Assembly: GCF_001180185.1 (NCBI RefSeq)
Contig: NZ_CVSS01000051.1
Span: 1 to 64,000 of the forward strand
Direction of reading: 5' to 3'
Origin: Candidatus Pelagibacter communis
GTDB lineage: Bacteria; Pseudomonadota; Alphaproteobacteria; Pelagibacterales; Pelagibacteraceae
Length of the DNA stretch: 64,000 nt
The notes beneath the pieces are model-generated. The model did not search any database and had not been told where the DNA came from. It saw only the letters and a program-made list of their open reading frames with translations. Every line of letters starts with the position of its first letter. The stretch's first letter is position 1. Positions 42,960 through 50,649 of this stretch are shown here, one piece after another. The translations under genes and the position numbers were made by a program.

Positions 42960-43016
42960 TCTAGTTATCCTATAAAATCCTATAAATTGTAACCAGTATC
43001 AATAGAGATTTTTTAA

Positions 43017-43580
43017 TTATTTAAATGTAGTCATCTTCAAATATTCTTCTAAGTTATTCTTAATCCATTTGAGACGCTTATCTTTATTTGCCTGCAAATC
43101 CGAACGTCTCAATATTCCAACTAATCCATGAACAGATGCCCAAATATTGACTGCTTTTATCATAACATCTTTATCAGATGCATTGGGCATAAAATTTTTA
43201 ACTCCTTGAATTACTCCATCAAAAGCTTCATCAAATAGAGCTTCTATATCGGGATAAAGAGATATATCTAAATCCGTATTCCCAAACATTAAATCGTAAA
43301 TATATGGATACTTTAATCCAAATCTTATGTAATGAGCTCCGTAACCAGAAAAATTATTGGTTAAATTTTTCTTGCCCTTATTTATTATTTCAAAACCTCT
43401 TCGAACCAACTCTGCTTTAAGATCATTTTTGTTTTTTAAATGTCTATAAAAAGCAGTATTTGAAACTCTAGCTTTCTTAGCAACTTCTCGCATATTAACT
43501 TTTTCCCAAGACTCAGCGACACAAATATTCCATGCAACCTCAACGAGTTTTTCTTTTAGATTTTTTTTGTGATAGCTCAT
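43017..43580 (-). CDS. TetR/AcrR family transcriptional regulator
   Basis: A 187-residue TetR protein: the N-terminal DNA-binding domain includes NMREVAKKARVSNTAFYRHLKNKNDLKAELV (residues 24-54), with the family recognition-helix pattern. The C-terminal half resembles the TetR_C regulatory domain. It is divergent from the two membrane-protein genes, and two palindromic operator-like sites lie in the 101 bases between. It therefore probably represses itself and those genes until a hydrophobic ligand binds. Its base composition is closer to the host than that of its targets. Confidence 0.87.
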   Translation of the reverse strand: MSYHKKNLKEKLVEVAWNICVAESWEKVNMREVAKKARVSNTAFYRHLKNKNDLKAELVRRGFEIINKGKKNLTNNFSGYGAHYIRFGLKYPYIYDLMFGNTDLDISLYPDIEALFDEAFDGVIQGVKNFMPNASDKDVMIKAVNIWASVHGLVGILRRSDLQANKDKRLKWIKNNLEEYLKMTTFK

Positions 43581-43588
43581 ATCAAATT

Positions 43589-43609
43589 AATGTTTACAAA
43601 GTAAACATT
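43589..43609. promoter_or_regulatory. Palindromic TetR operator, site 1
   Basis: A perfect inverted repeat of two nine-base arms (AATGTTTAC and GTAAACATT) around AAA lies nine bases from the tetR start codon. The 19-base core (43590-43608) recurs in degenerate form at 43624-43642. Size, symmetry and position are typical of TetR self-operators. Confidence 0.8.
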
Positions 43610-43623
43610 TTCCTATAGTAATC

Positions 43624-43642
43624 ATGTTATCTTAGTAAACAT
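43624..43642. promoter_or_regulatory. Palindromic TetR operator, site 2
   Basis: ATGTTATCTTAGTAAACAT has the same length and right half-site as site 1 and a weaker left half. Its start lies 34 bases from that of site 1. It is 39 bases before the chosen start of the ABA4-like gene, so a bound repressor would cover that promoter. Confidence 0.7.
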
Positions 43643-43681
43643 AATAACAGGATTTTAAATATAATGAAAGAAGGTTGGATC

Positions 43682-44230
43682 ATGAAGAAAAATTTGTATC
43701 TTAGCGCCGTTTGGTTGATCATAACACTTTTGGCAACTGGCTTAGTCCTGTATTTCTTGCGAAATTTCCTACCCAATGATCTTGAATCTTGGTTCTCCTA
43801 TAGTGGACTGATTGCGATGATTGGCTGGGTGATCTTGATTTTTGGGCCACGACGTTGGCCGTTATTATCGATCTTGCCGGCGTATGTTTTCCCAGCAGTT
43901 CTATCGTTGGGTTACGTGATTTTGATACTGCGCCACTTCGGTCCCGCTGAAGGTGGTTACAATACACTAGCGGATGTAGCGAAATTATTATCCAACGATC
44001 ATATTTTGCTAGCAGGTTGGGTGCACTATTTGGCGTTCGACCTTTTCATTGGTGCATGGATTTCACGGCAATCAGATGATGCTGGTATTTCACGAGTAGT
44101 TCAGGCTCCGATCCTAGCCTCAACTTTCATGTTTGGCCCACTTGGGTTGCTCCTGTTCCTGATGTTATGGAAGGCCCGTAAACTGATACTAGATATCCCT
44201 CAATCGATAACAAAAGGAGCTGGACAATGA
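43682..44230 (+). CDS. ABA4-like (DUF4281) membrane protein
   Basis: A protein of 182 residues with four to five membrane segments and the DUF4281/ABA4 signature around LLAGWVHYLAFDLFIGAWISRQ, then VQAPILASTFMFGPLGLLLFL. Plant ABA4 is needed for neoxanthin synthesis; bacterial relatives are uncharacterised or carotenoid linked. An ATG at 43664 is open, but AGAAGG sits seven bases before the ATG at 43682, which was chosen. Codons such as CTG, GGC, CGT and GTG mark it as foreign to the AT-rich surroundings. It overlaps the next gene by four bases. Confidence 0.82.
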   Translation: MKKNLYLSAVWLIITLLATGLVLYFLRNFLPNDLESWFSYSGLIAMIGWVILIFGPRRWPLLSILPAYVFPAVLSLGYVILILRHFGPAEGGYNTLADVAKLLSNDHILLAGWVHYLAFDLFIGAWISRQSDDAGISRVVQAPILASTFMFGPLGLLLFLMLWKARKLILDIPQSITKGAGQ

Positions 44231-45033
44231 CGACACTGACACTATCACCAAAGGTTTCTGTGACTTCCCGTGTGGAGGATTTGCTCTGGCAGGGTGGTTT
44301 AATTATCATCGCGTTCTTGCCAGTCACGTTCCTGGTTTCACTTTATGATCCACGTCAGCTGAACGAAATAAATATTTGGTCGAAACCAATGAAGTTCTAT
44401 GCGTCGGTTGGACTGCACATGATAACCATCGCCTTCATTGCACGTTTTATTGATTACGATGTTCGGAGAAAATTTTCGGTTTATGTCCTGGGCTGGGTAC
44501 TGACATTCACTGCGATTTTTGAGTTGGCCTACCTTACTATGCAGGCTGCACGCGGACGTCACTCGCACTGGAACTTCGAGACCACGTTCGAATCCTTGAT
44601 GTACGCTACAATGGGCATTGGAGCTGTCATATTGATTCTGATTCCTGTAGTAATCGGTCTGCTGGTTTACCGCTACCCTGTTCGTGAGATGCGTCAGGGT
44701 CTACGACTTGGTATTTTGTTAGGCATGATCCTCGGATTTTTCACAACTTTAATTGTCGCCGGTTATATGTCGCAAACATACGGCCACTGGGTCGGTGGAG
44801 TCAAAAGTGATGCCGATGGCCTGCCAATCGTCGGTTGGGTGCGTAGTGGTGGTGACCTACGTGTGCCTCACTTCTTCGCGACGCACTTGATGCAGATCAT
44901 CCCTGTGATTGGATTTATCGCTGATCGTTTCTTCCAAAGACCAAGACTTATTGTTGTCATCGCATCTACTATAGGTGTAGGTATGGTCGCTTTCACATTC
45001 TTGCAGGCTTTAAGAGGTCAACCATTCATCTGA
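44227..45033 (+). CDS. Hypothetical seven-segment membrane protein of the foreign cassette
   Basis: The 268-residue protein has about seven hydrophobic segments. It shows WSKPMKFYASVGLHMITIAFIARF, TMQAARGRHSHWNFETTFESLMYATMG and VGWVRSGGDLRVPHFFATHLMQIIPVIGF, a pattern of histidines and polar residues inside membrane segments. I do not know a characterised relative. GC is much higher than around it: 44521-44580 has 35 G/C in 60 bases, against 8 in 60 at 45421-45480. Its start overlaps the ABA4-like stop (ATGA), so the two are co-translated and likely act together. Confidence 0.75.
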   Translation: MTTLTLSPKVSVTSRVEDLLWQGGLIIIAFLPVTFLVSLYDPRQLNEINIWSKPMKFYASVGLHMITIAFIARFIDYDVRRKFSVYVLGWVLTFTAIFELAYLTMQAARGRHSHWNFETTFESLMYATMGIGAVILILIPVVIGLLVYRYPVREMRQGLRLGILLGMILGFFTTLIVAGYMSQTYGHWVGGVKSDADGLPIVGWVRSGGDLRVPHFFATHLMQIIPVIGFIADRFFQRPRLIVVIASTIGVGMVAFTFLQALRGQPFI

Positions 45034-45064
45034 TCAGCAATTTGCTTTAAAAATAGTTATTTGA

Positions 45065-45090
45065 TTTATCTTTTTTGTATCTAGTTTGTA
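45065..45090 (+). repeat. Right copy of 26-base direct repeat flanking the GC-richer cassette
   Basis: Same orientation as 42934-42959 and identical at 25 of 26 positions. It begins 32 bases after the last cassette gene. A third partial match (TTTTGTATCTA) occurs at 45276-45286 just upstream of the gene stub, which indicates that the motif travels with the 5' end of the small gene family. Confidence 0.8.
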
Positions 45091-45205
45091 ATGTAGTTTT
45101 TTTATTAAATAGATGAGTCTTTAAGCGATTTACTTAATATAAATTTTTGATTATCCGCATAAGTACTGTAGTTTGATGTAGCTTAATGTGGAATAATGTG
45201 TCCCT

Positions 45206-45274
45206 CTATTCCCTTAAATAATCTCCAGCTTCTTGAATTAATTTCCATAATCTACTTGTGTTTTCTTTATTCAA
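45206..45274 (-). pseudogene. Truncated paralogue of the 75-residue gene at 42689-42916
   Basis: Reading leftward from a TTG at 45274, the frame encodes NKENTSRLWKLIQEAGDYL and then RE and stop. This matches residues 2-20 of the intact gene at 16 of 19 positions. The remaining 55 codons are missing. It is a remnant of a second gene copy, cut at the right edge of the inserted region. The other 200 bases of the spacer 45034-45294 hold the direct repeat and nothing else recognised. Confidence 0.8.
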
Positions 45275-45294
45275 ATTTTGTATCTAAAGATAAT

Positions 45295-46779
45295 TTAAAA
45301 AGAGTGTTCACCTGATGCATTTCCGCTTGCCATATGGTAATGAAATGACATTGCTTGCAAGTCAAATCTCTTAGATTTTGCGATATACCAAATAAATTCG
45401 TTTGAAGTTCCAAGCTCATCAAAAAATTTATTATCAAATATTAATGCTTTATTAGGACTTAAATTTTGTTTTATAGATTTTAATAATCCTGATTTTCCAT
45501 AAAAATCAATAGAAACTTGATCTTCAGAACCTGAATTATTACTAAAACAAATGCCAAGTTTATTTTTATAGGATCTATTAATTAAAACCTGTCCCCAAGA
45601 TACACCCGTTTTTGATGACGGATTATAAATACTTTCATTAATTAAAGCTGTGCCAATAGAACTATTTAATTCCGATGATGATTTTTTATCTCCATATATT
45701 AATTGATGAGCTATCCTAGTAGGAATTTTATCTGAAGAAGATTTGGCTACGACTTTAAATAAACTTACATCAATAAAACCTGAATCTTTCACTAATTTAT
45801 CAATATCAAAAGAAATTGAATTTTTTGAGGGTGATTTTATTAACTTAACATCACTTTTAAATATCTTATCTCCATTATAAATTTCTATAAAAATCTCAAG
45901 TTCTGACGGACTCATTATTGGATACATTATCACTTTATTTAGGCAGTCTTTGAAGTAGGGGTATGTTCTCCTACTAGTTTGATTATTGAAATATTCCTTT
46001 ACTGTGGAATTATCGTAATAAGAATGATTAGCAGAAAATGCGTTGGTTCTTTTATTAATCTTTCCTGCAAGCAATCGTCCATAGAACAGTTTTTGTTTAG
46101 GTTGTAAAATTTTTAATATAGATTTATTTTCATCTTTATTTTTGTAATAATCTGATAAAAAAATATTTTTGTTATTGAGTCTTTCCATTTCAATTGGAAT
46201 TTTCTTTTTTATTTTACTGTCCTCTTCAAAAAATATTTCTATATTTTCTTTTAGTTTAAATGGACCTGTAGCAAAATTAAAAAAAGTATCATATTCTTTA
46301 TTTATTAGCACATCCACTGATGACTCATATACATGCACTTGATTAACTTTATCATCCTCAAAAATGTCATTTAATACTCTGTTAAATGAATGAACACTAT
46401 TAACAAAATCACTTCCAATATGGTTTACCATTACAGCGGGAAATGGAATAAAAAGATTTTTGTCAGAAAAAAATTCAATTATATATTCATTGATCTTTGA
46501 TGTCTCACTGAATAGATTATCTAAATTAAAGGAGTAAACTCTAGGTTCATTAATTTCAAAAGATAAAGAGTCAATTATAATACCGGCATCATTTATCGCA
46601 GTAATTTTAAGAGTTACATCTTTATTATTTCTTTTTAAAAGAAAGTGATTAAGGAAAGATATGTTCGAGGATGCTTGATCAAATCTTGGAACAATTAATG
46701 AGCTTCTGTGAACAGTATTTTTATTTTTAAACTTATGATAGTTTTTCCTATCAGCTTCAACATGTAAAAATGGCTTCAT
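45295..46779 (-). CDS. Unrecognised 494-residue protein
   Basis: No family is recognised. There is no signal peptide or long membrane segment. The sequence is rich in Ser, Asn, Lys and Phe and appears as alternating beta-type stretches, with repeated polar-hydrophobic segments such as DVTLKITAINDAGIIIDSL and QVSIDFYGKSGLLKSIKQNL that suggest immunoglobulin-like or beta-sandwich domains. The C terminus is distinctive: YIAKSKRFDLQAMSFHYHMASGNASGEHSF. It stands alone beside the acquired cassette, with AT-rich host-like composition. Confidence 0.6.
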   Translation of the reverse strand: MKPFLHVEADRKNYHKFKNKNTVHRSSLIVPRFDQASSNISFLNHFLLKRNNKDVTLKITAINDAGIIIDSLSFEINEPRVYSFNLDNLFSETSKINEYIIEFFSDKNLFIPFPAVMVNHIGSDFVNSVHSFNRVLNDIFEDDKVNQVHVYESSVDVLINKEYDTFFNFATGPFKLKENIEIFFEEDSKIKKKIPIEMERLNNKNIFLSDYYKNKDENKSILKILQPKQKLFYGRLLAGKINKRTNAFSANHSYYDNSTVKEYFNNQTSRRTYPYFKDCLNKVIMYPIMSPSELEIFIEIYNGDKIFKSDVKLIKSPSKNSISFDIDKLVKDSGFIDVSLFKVVAKSSSDKIPTRIAHQLIYGDKKSSSELNSSIGTALINESIYNPSSKTGVSWGQVLINRSYKNKLGICFSNNSGSEDQVSIDFYGKSGLLKSIKQNLSPNKALIFDNKFFDELGTSNEFIWYIAKSKRFDLQAMSFHYHMASGNASGEHSF

Positions 46780-46875
46780 ATAATATCTAATAATTGATTA
46801 TGTATATTTATCAAGCATGAAATTAAATATACACTAAGTAAAAATCAAAATTAATAATTTTTAATTTCAGGAAAA

Positions 46876-47712
46876 TTAATTTTTCTGAGTTTTATCAATA
46901 TCAAAATTCTCCAAACCTGAAGACACTGGAGACTCTAAACTTTCATTTTCCTCATGAAGTTTTAATTTTTCTAATTCTTTTTCTTTAATTCTTTGTTCAC
47001 GCATTAGTTCTTTTTGCTCTTTAATTTTTTGTTCTCTATCAAATTTCTCTTCCCACTCTTTAATCTTAATATATTCAAGATTTTTTTGACGCTCTTCTTC
47101 TTCTTTCATTAATTTTAAAGCTTTATCTTTTCGTCTTTTTTCTTTAATCTCTTTTGCAAGCTGTTCTTCTTCTCGAGCCTTAAGATCAATATCTTTTCTA
47201 TTTTGCTCTTCCTCTCTTAATTTAAGCTCTTTTTCTTTTGTTCTTAAATCTTTGTCGATAATACCTAAATCTTCGTCTTTTTTAATTAATCTTTTGCTCT
47301 CAATTTTTTGAGCCTCTTCTTTAGTTTTGATTTCTTTTTCTTTTATTTTAAGCTCATCTTCTTTTTGTTTAAGTTTATTATTTTCTTTTTGTAATTTTTC
47401 CTCCCAAATTTTTAATTCTTTTCTTTCTTTTATAATTTCATTATTTTCTTGAAGTTTTTTAAGTTTGATTTCTTTTATTTTTTTTATTTCTTGGTTCTTT
47501 TTGTATTTTGAATATGCTTTACTGATTGATCCAGTTGTTAATGTTGCAAATTTTGAAAAACCTGTAGAGGAATTTCTTTTAAAATTTTGTCTAACTTTTT
47601 TTTTCTTTTTTTTAATTGTCATTTTTTTTAAAAACAAAATTTGATCAGACAATTTGTTTTTTTTCAAGAATATGTTTGATTTTTTTTTAGAAAATGTGGC
47701 TATATTGGGCAC
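46876..47712 (-). CDS. Charged coiled-coil protein
   Basis: A 278-residue protein whose residues 70-260 are almost entirely Glu, Lys, Arg, Leu and Ile in heptad-like order (for example LKQKEDELKIKEKEIKTKEE), a long continuous coiled coil. The N terminus is basic, with a six-lysine run. A second ATG at 47622 (MTIKKKKKKVRQ) could be the true start; neither has a Shine-Dalgarno. No domain gives a function; it might be structural or linked to nucleoid or cell shape, but this is unsupported. Confidence 0.62.
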   Translation of the reverse strand: MPNIATFSKKKSNIFLKKNKLSDQILFLKKMTIKKKKKKVRQNFKRNSSTGFSKFATLTTGSISKAYSKYKKNQEIKKIKEIKLKKLQENNEIIKERKELKIWEEKLQKENNKLKQKEDELKIKEKEIKTKEEAQKIESKRLIKKDEDLGIIDKDLRTKEKELKLREEEQNRKDIDLKAREEEQLAKEIKEKRRKDKALKLMKEEEERQKNLEYIKIKEWEEKFDREQKIKEQKELMREQRIKEKELEKLKLHEENESLESPVSSGLENFDIDKTQKN

Positions 47713-47767
47713 AACTAAAAATTGTTTTTTATTATTTAATATCTATTAAAATAGTCTATTAAACATT

Positions 47768-48409
47768 ATGGTAAAAATAAAAAAGCTGATAATCGCGTGT
47801 GACGGAGAGTCTGCAAGTGGCAAAAGTACTGCGGCAAAACTTGTTTCAAATAAATATAAACTTTTACTAATAAATTCTGGTTTATTATATCGATACTGCA
47901 GTAAGCTTGTTTTAACAAATAAACCAAAAAACTTATTAGCTTTTCTAAAAAAAAGATTTAGCAATATAACCTACAAATCTATCTCAAATAAAAATCTCCA
48001 TTCAGAGGAAATTTCAAATCATGTAGCGGTCCTTGCAAAAAATAAGAAAGTTAGAGAAATTGTAAATAAATTTCAATTAAAAATTATAAAAGAAAATAAT
48101 AAAATTTGTGTAGAGGGAAGGGATATTGCAAGTAAGATTTTATCAAAAAAGCCAAAATATGATGTGGCTTTTTATTTCAAGTGTAATTTAAAAGTTGCAT
48201 CTTATAGACGTTGGTTAGATTTAAAAAAAACTATTTCATTAGATGATGTTAAAAAATCTCTTCGAAGAAGAACAAATTTAGATAAAAAAAGAAAAAATAG
48301 TCCATTAATTAAAGTAAGAGACGCTATACTGATAAGAACTGATAAATTAAATAAACAAGAAGTTCTCTCAAAAATGTCTAAGGCAATTGATAAAGTTATC
48401 AGAAGCTAG
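47768..48409 (+). CDS. cmk: Cytidylate kinase
   Basis: Cmk phosphorylates CMP and dCMP with ATP. The P-loop IACDGESASGKSTAAKL (residue 8 onward; standard DGPAGSGKS is here DGESASGKS), the LLINSGLLYRYCSK and CVEGRDIASKIL segments and the RRTNLDKKRKNSPLIKVRDAILIRTD end fit the family. At 213 residues it is normal in length. The P-loop change is mild. Its stop overlaps the end of the convergent MFS gene by four bases. Confidence 0.87.
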   Translation: MVKIKKLIIACDGESASGKSTAAKLVSNKYKLLLINSGLLYRYCSKLVLTNKPKNLLAFLKKRFSNITYKSISNKNLHSEEISNHVAVLAKNKKVREIVNKFQLKIIKENNKICVEGRDIASKILSKKPKYDVAFYFKCNLKVASYRRWLDLKKTISLDDVKKSLRRRTNLDKKRKNSPLIKVRDAILIRTDKLNKQEVLSKMSKAIDKVIRS

Positions 48410-49731
48410 TTATCTTTCTTATCACTTGTTTCATTAATTAAAACTTTTCCATTTTCAGTTTTTACCTCAGGTTCATCAATTGGTTCAGTTATAGGGTTAA
48501 GTTCTATACCTGCTGGCGTAATGGTTTGAGGCATAGCTACAAATTGAGAGTCAGGATTATCAATAGTTTGTCTGACTTTCATTCTATAAATACCAAAAAC
48601 TCCAATTATAGAGTGAAAGAAAAATAAAAATATAAAAAAACCATTAGGTCCAACGATATCCATAAACAGCGAACATAAAAAAGGTCCACTAATGGCTCCA
48701 AGACCAAATGCAAATTGAAGTCCAGCTCCAGCAGCTACAAATTTATCTTTTGAAATATAATCATTTGTATGTGCCAGAATTAATGAAAACATTGGTAAAC
48801 TAAAAAAAGAAAAAAGAATAAAAAAAATATAAAACCAAGTTTTGCTTGTAGCAAGACCCTCAGGTAAATACATTTGTCTCGAAACTAATATAGCTAATAA
48901 TGAAAATACAGCAGCACTAAAAGTACTTAATACAATTACTTTTCTTCTATCGTAAATATCCGAAATTTTTCCGATTGGAAATTGTGCAACCGCACCAGAA
49001 ACTGCCAATAAAAAAGTCACAATTGATATTTCTAGTATCGAAAAATTCATTGATGTTGCATAAACTGCTAATAACGTAAATAGAGCTGATTGTATTGTCC
49101 CATAAAAAAGAGAGCTAACCATCCCAAATGGTGATGCCTCATATAAATTTTTTAATGACATAGCTTTTATTTTTTTAAATTTTGGTGGTTTTTTTTTTGT
49201 CAATAAAATAGGAATTAGAGCTGCAGATGTAATTACTGAAATTAAAATAAAGGGTTGAAAATTTTGAGGTTTACTAAAATTTAGTAAAAACATTCCTATA
49301 CCCATACTGCCATAAAGTATAACCATATAAACTGATAGGATACTTCCTCTATTTTTGTTGCTTGATCTATCATTTAACCAACTCTCAGCAACCGTATAAA
49401 TGCAGACCATACTTATTCCAGTTAACACCCTCAAAACAAACCAAACAAATGGATTGATTAAAACAGAATGTATTAAAATTACTAACGATGCTAAAGATGC
49501 GAAAGCTGCAAAAACTCTTATATGACCAACTCTAGAAATAATCTGAGGAATTGTTGCAGCACCAATAAAATATCCAACAAAATACCCTGACATCATAAAG
49601 CCTGTAGAAGTTAAACTGAAATCTTCTCTAACAGCTCTCACGCCGAGGAGAGATCCTTGAAAGCCATAGGCCATCATTATAAATCCCATCCCTAAAAAAA
49701 GTGCCCAAGAATTTTTTAAAACTTTATCCAT
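48406..49731 (-). CDS. MFS transporter (YcaD-like)
   Basis: A 441-residue major facilitator protein with twelve hydrophobic segments. Between helices 2 and 3 lies IPQIISRVGHIRVFAAFASL, the usual basic loop, and between helices 8 and 9 FPIGKISDIYDRRKVIVL, a second copy of the G-X3-D-R-X-G/R-R-type loop. The C-terminal 60 residues are hydrophilic and acidic. The substrate is not evident. It is convergent with cmk and on the same strand as the broken EamA gene behind it. Confidence 0.84.
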   Translation of the reverse strand: MDKVLKNSWALFLGMGFIMMAYGFQGSLLGVRAVREDFSLTSTGFMMSGYFVGYFIGAATIPQIISRVGHIRVFAAFASLASLVILIHSVLINPFVWFVLRVLTGISMVCIYTVAESWLNDRSSNKNRGSILSVYMVILYGSMGIGMFLLNFSKPQNFQPFILISVITSAALIPILLTKKKPPKFKKIKAMSLKNLYEASPFGMVSSLFYGTIQSALFTLLAVYATSMNFSILEISIVTFLLAVSGAVAQFPIGKISDIYDRRKVIVLSTFSAAVFSLLAILVSRQMYLPEGLATSKTWFYIFFILFSFFSLPMFSLILAHTNDYISKDKFVAAGAGLQFAFGLGAISGPFLCSLFMDIVGPNGFFIFLFFFHSIIGVFGIYRMKVRQTIDNPDSQFVAMPQTITPAGIELNPITEPIDEPEVKTENGKVLINETSDKKDN

Positions 49732-49768
49732 AGAAAACTGCCGTAAATATTCGCGATGTATAAATAAA

Positions 49769-50649
49769 TCAAGTCTTAATTGTGACAGTTTTTGTTTTTC
49801 TCAGCTTTAAAAATGAGTGGATTGCAATTGTAATTACTATTATAGCTCCACCTTGAAGAGTTTCTATAGTTGGTTGCTCTTTTATGATAAACCATACCCA
49901 AATAGGACCAATAATTGTTTCTAATAGAAAAAAGAGGTTAACTTCAGCAGCTTGTATATATCTTGGGGCTATTGTGACTAATACAAAAGGTATAGCAACA
50001 CACAGAATACACATTAAAGGCACTATTAGCAGATCTTTGCCGATTAAATTAAAAGTTTCTATAAAAAATAAAGCAAAAGTAGCAACAAATAACTTACCAA
50101 CAACTGCAGCTGGAACTAAATTTTTTGATTTTCCTGATCTGATAGTAACAGCTCCTACAGCTAAGCCTAAAGCCGTTATAAATCCTAGAATATCTCCATA
50201 AAAATTTCCTACTTTAAGAGAGTCGAAGAAAATGTAGATTATGCATATAAAAGTCACGATTATTGAAATCCATGTTTTTTGTCAGGAGGCTCTTTTAAAA
50301 AAATTGCGCTTAATATAGCTGATAACATTGGTGCGGTTGCAATCATGACAAGTGTATTAGCTACATTAGTATTTTGAATAGATACAACAAATGTGATGTT
50401 AGTTATGCTAAAGGTAATAATGTAAATTAGACCATGATACCCACTGCTTGCAAGTATTTTAAAAAAACTTAATCTGTAAATAATAAGCATTCCTAAAAAT
50501 ACTGTTAAGAATGGAATTATTCCTCTATAAAAAACCAATCCCCAAGTATCAACATTTGAAAGTCTTATAAATAATGAGTCGGGAGTTATGAACAATACTG
50601 CCAAAAAAGCCATTAAAGAGCCTTTTTGTTGGTCAGTAAGATTTTTCAT
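49769..50649 (-). pseudogene. EamA/DMT transporter with frameshift
   Basis: Two adjacent frames (50260-50649 and 49769-50257) encode the N- and C-terminal halves of a single EamA transporter of about 293 residues. The first ends FLKEPPDKK then reads out of frame to a stop. The continuation TWISIIVTFICIIYIF is in the -1 frame. The switch point is a run of six A on the coding strand (50275-50280). One more A would restore a full-length protein. It may be a recent pseudogene, a sequence error, or a slippage-expressed gene. The start overlaps the gshB stop by four bases. Confidence 0.85.

Noticed and set aside
43719-43967. Minus-strand frames opposite the ABA4-like and seven-segment genes
   Set aside because: The higher GC of this region creates long antisense frames by chance; the plus-strand products have clear membrane topology and a ribosome-binding site.
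42934-45090. Direct repeats as part of a CRISPR array
   Set aside because: Only two full copies exist, about 2.1 kb apart with genes between; there are no regular spacers and no cas genes.
47600-47650. A-rich/T-rich run as a tandem repeat or slippery site in the coiled-coil gene
   Set aside because: It simply encodes the lysine run KKKKKK, and the frame stays open on both sides.
49884-50201. 105-residue plus-strand frame opposite the broken EamA gene
   Set aside because: It mirrors the transporter coding sequence; no start signal or family pattern.
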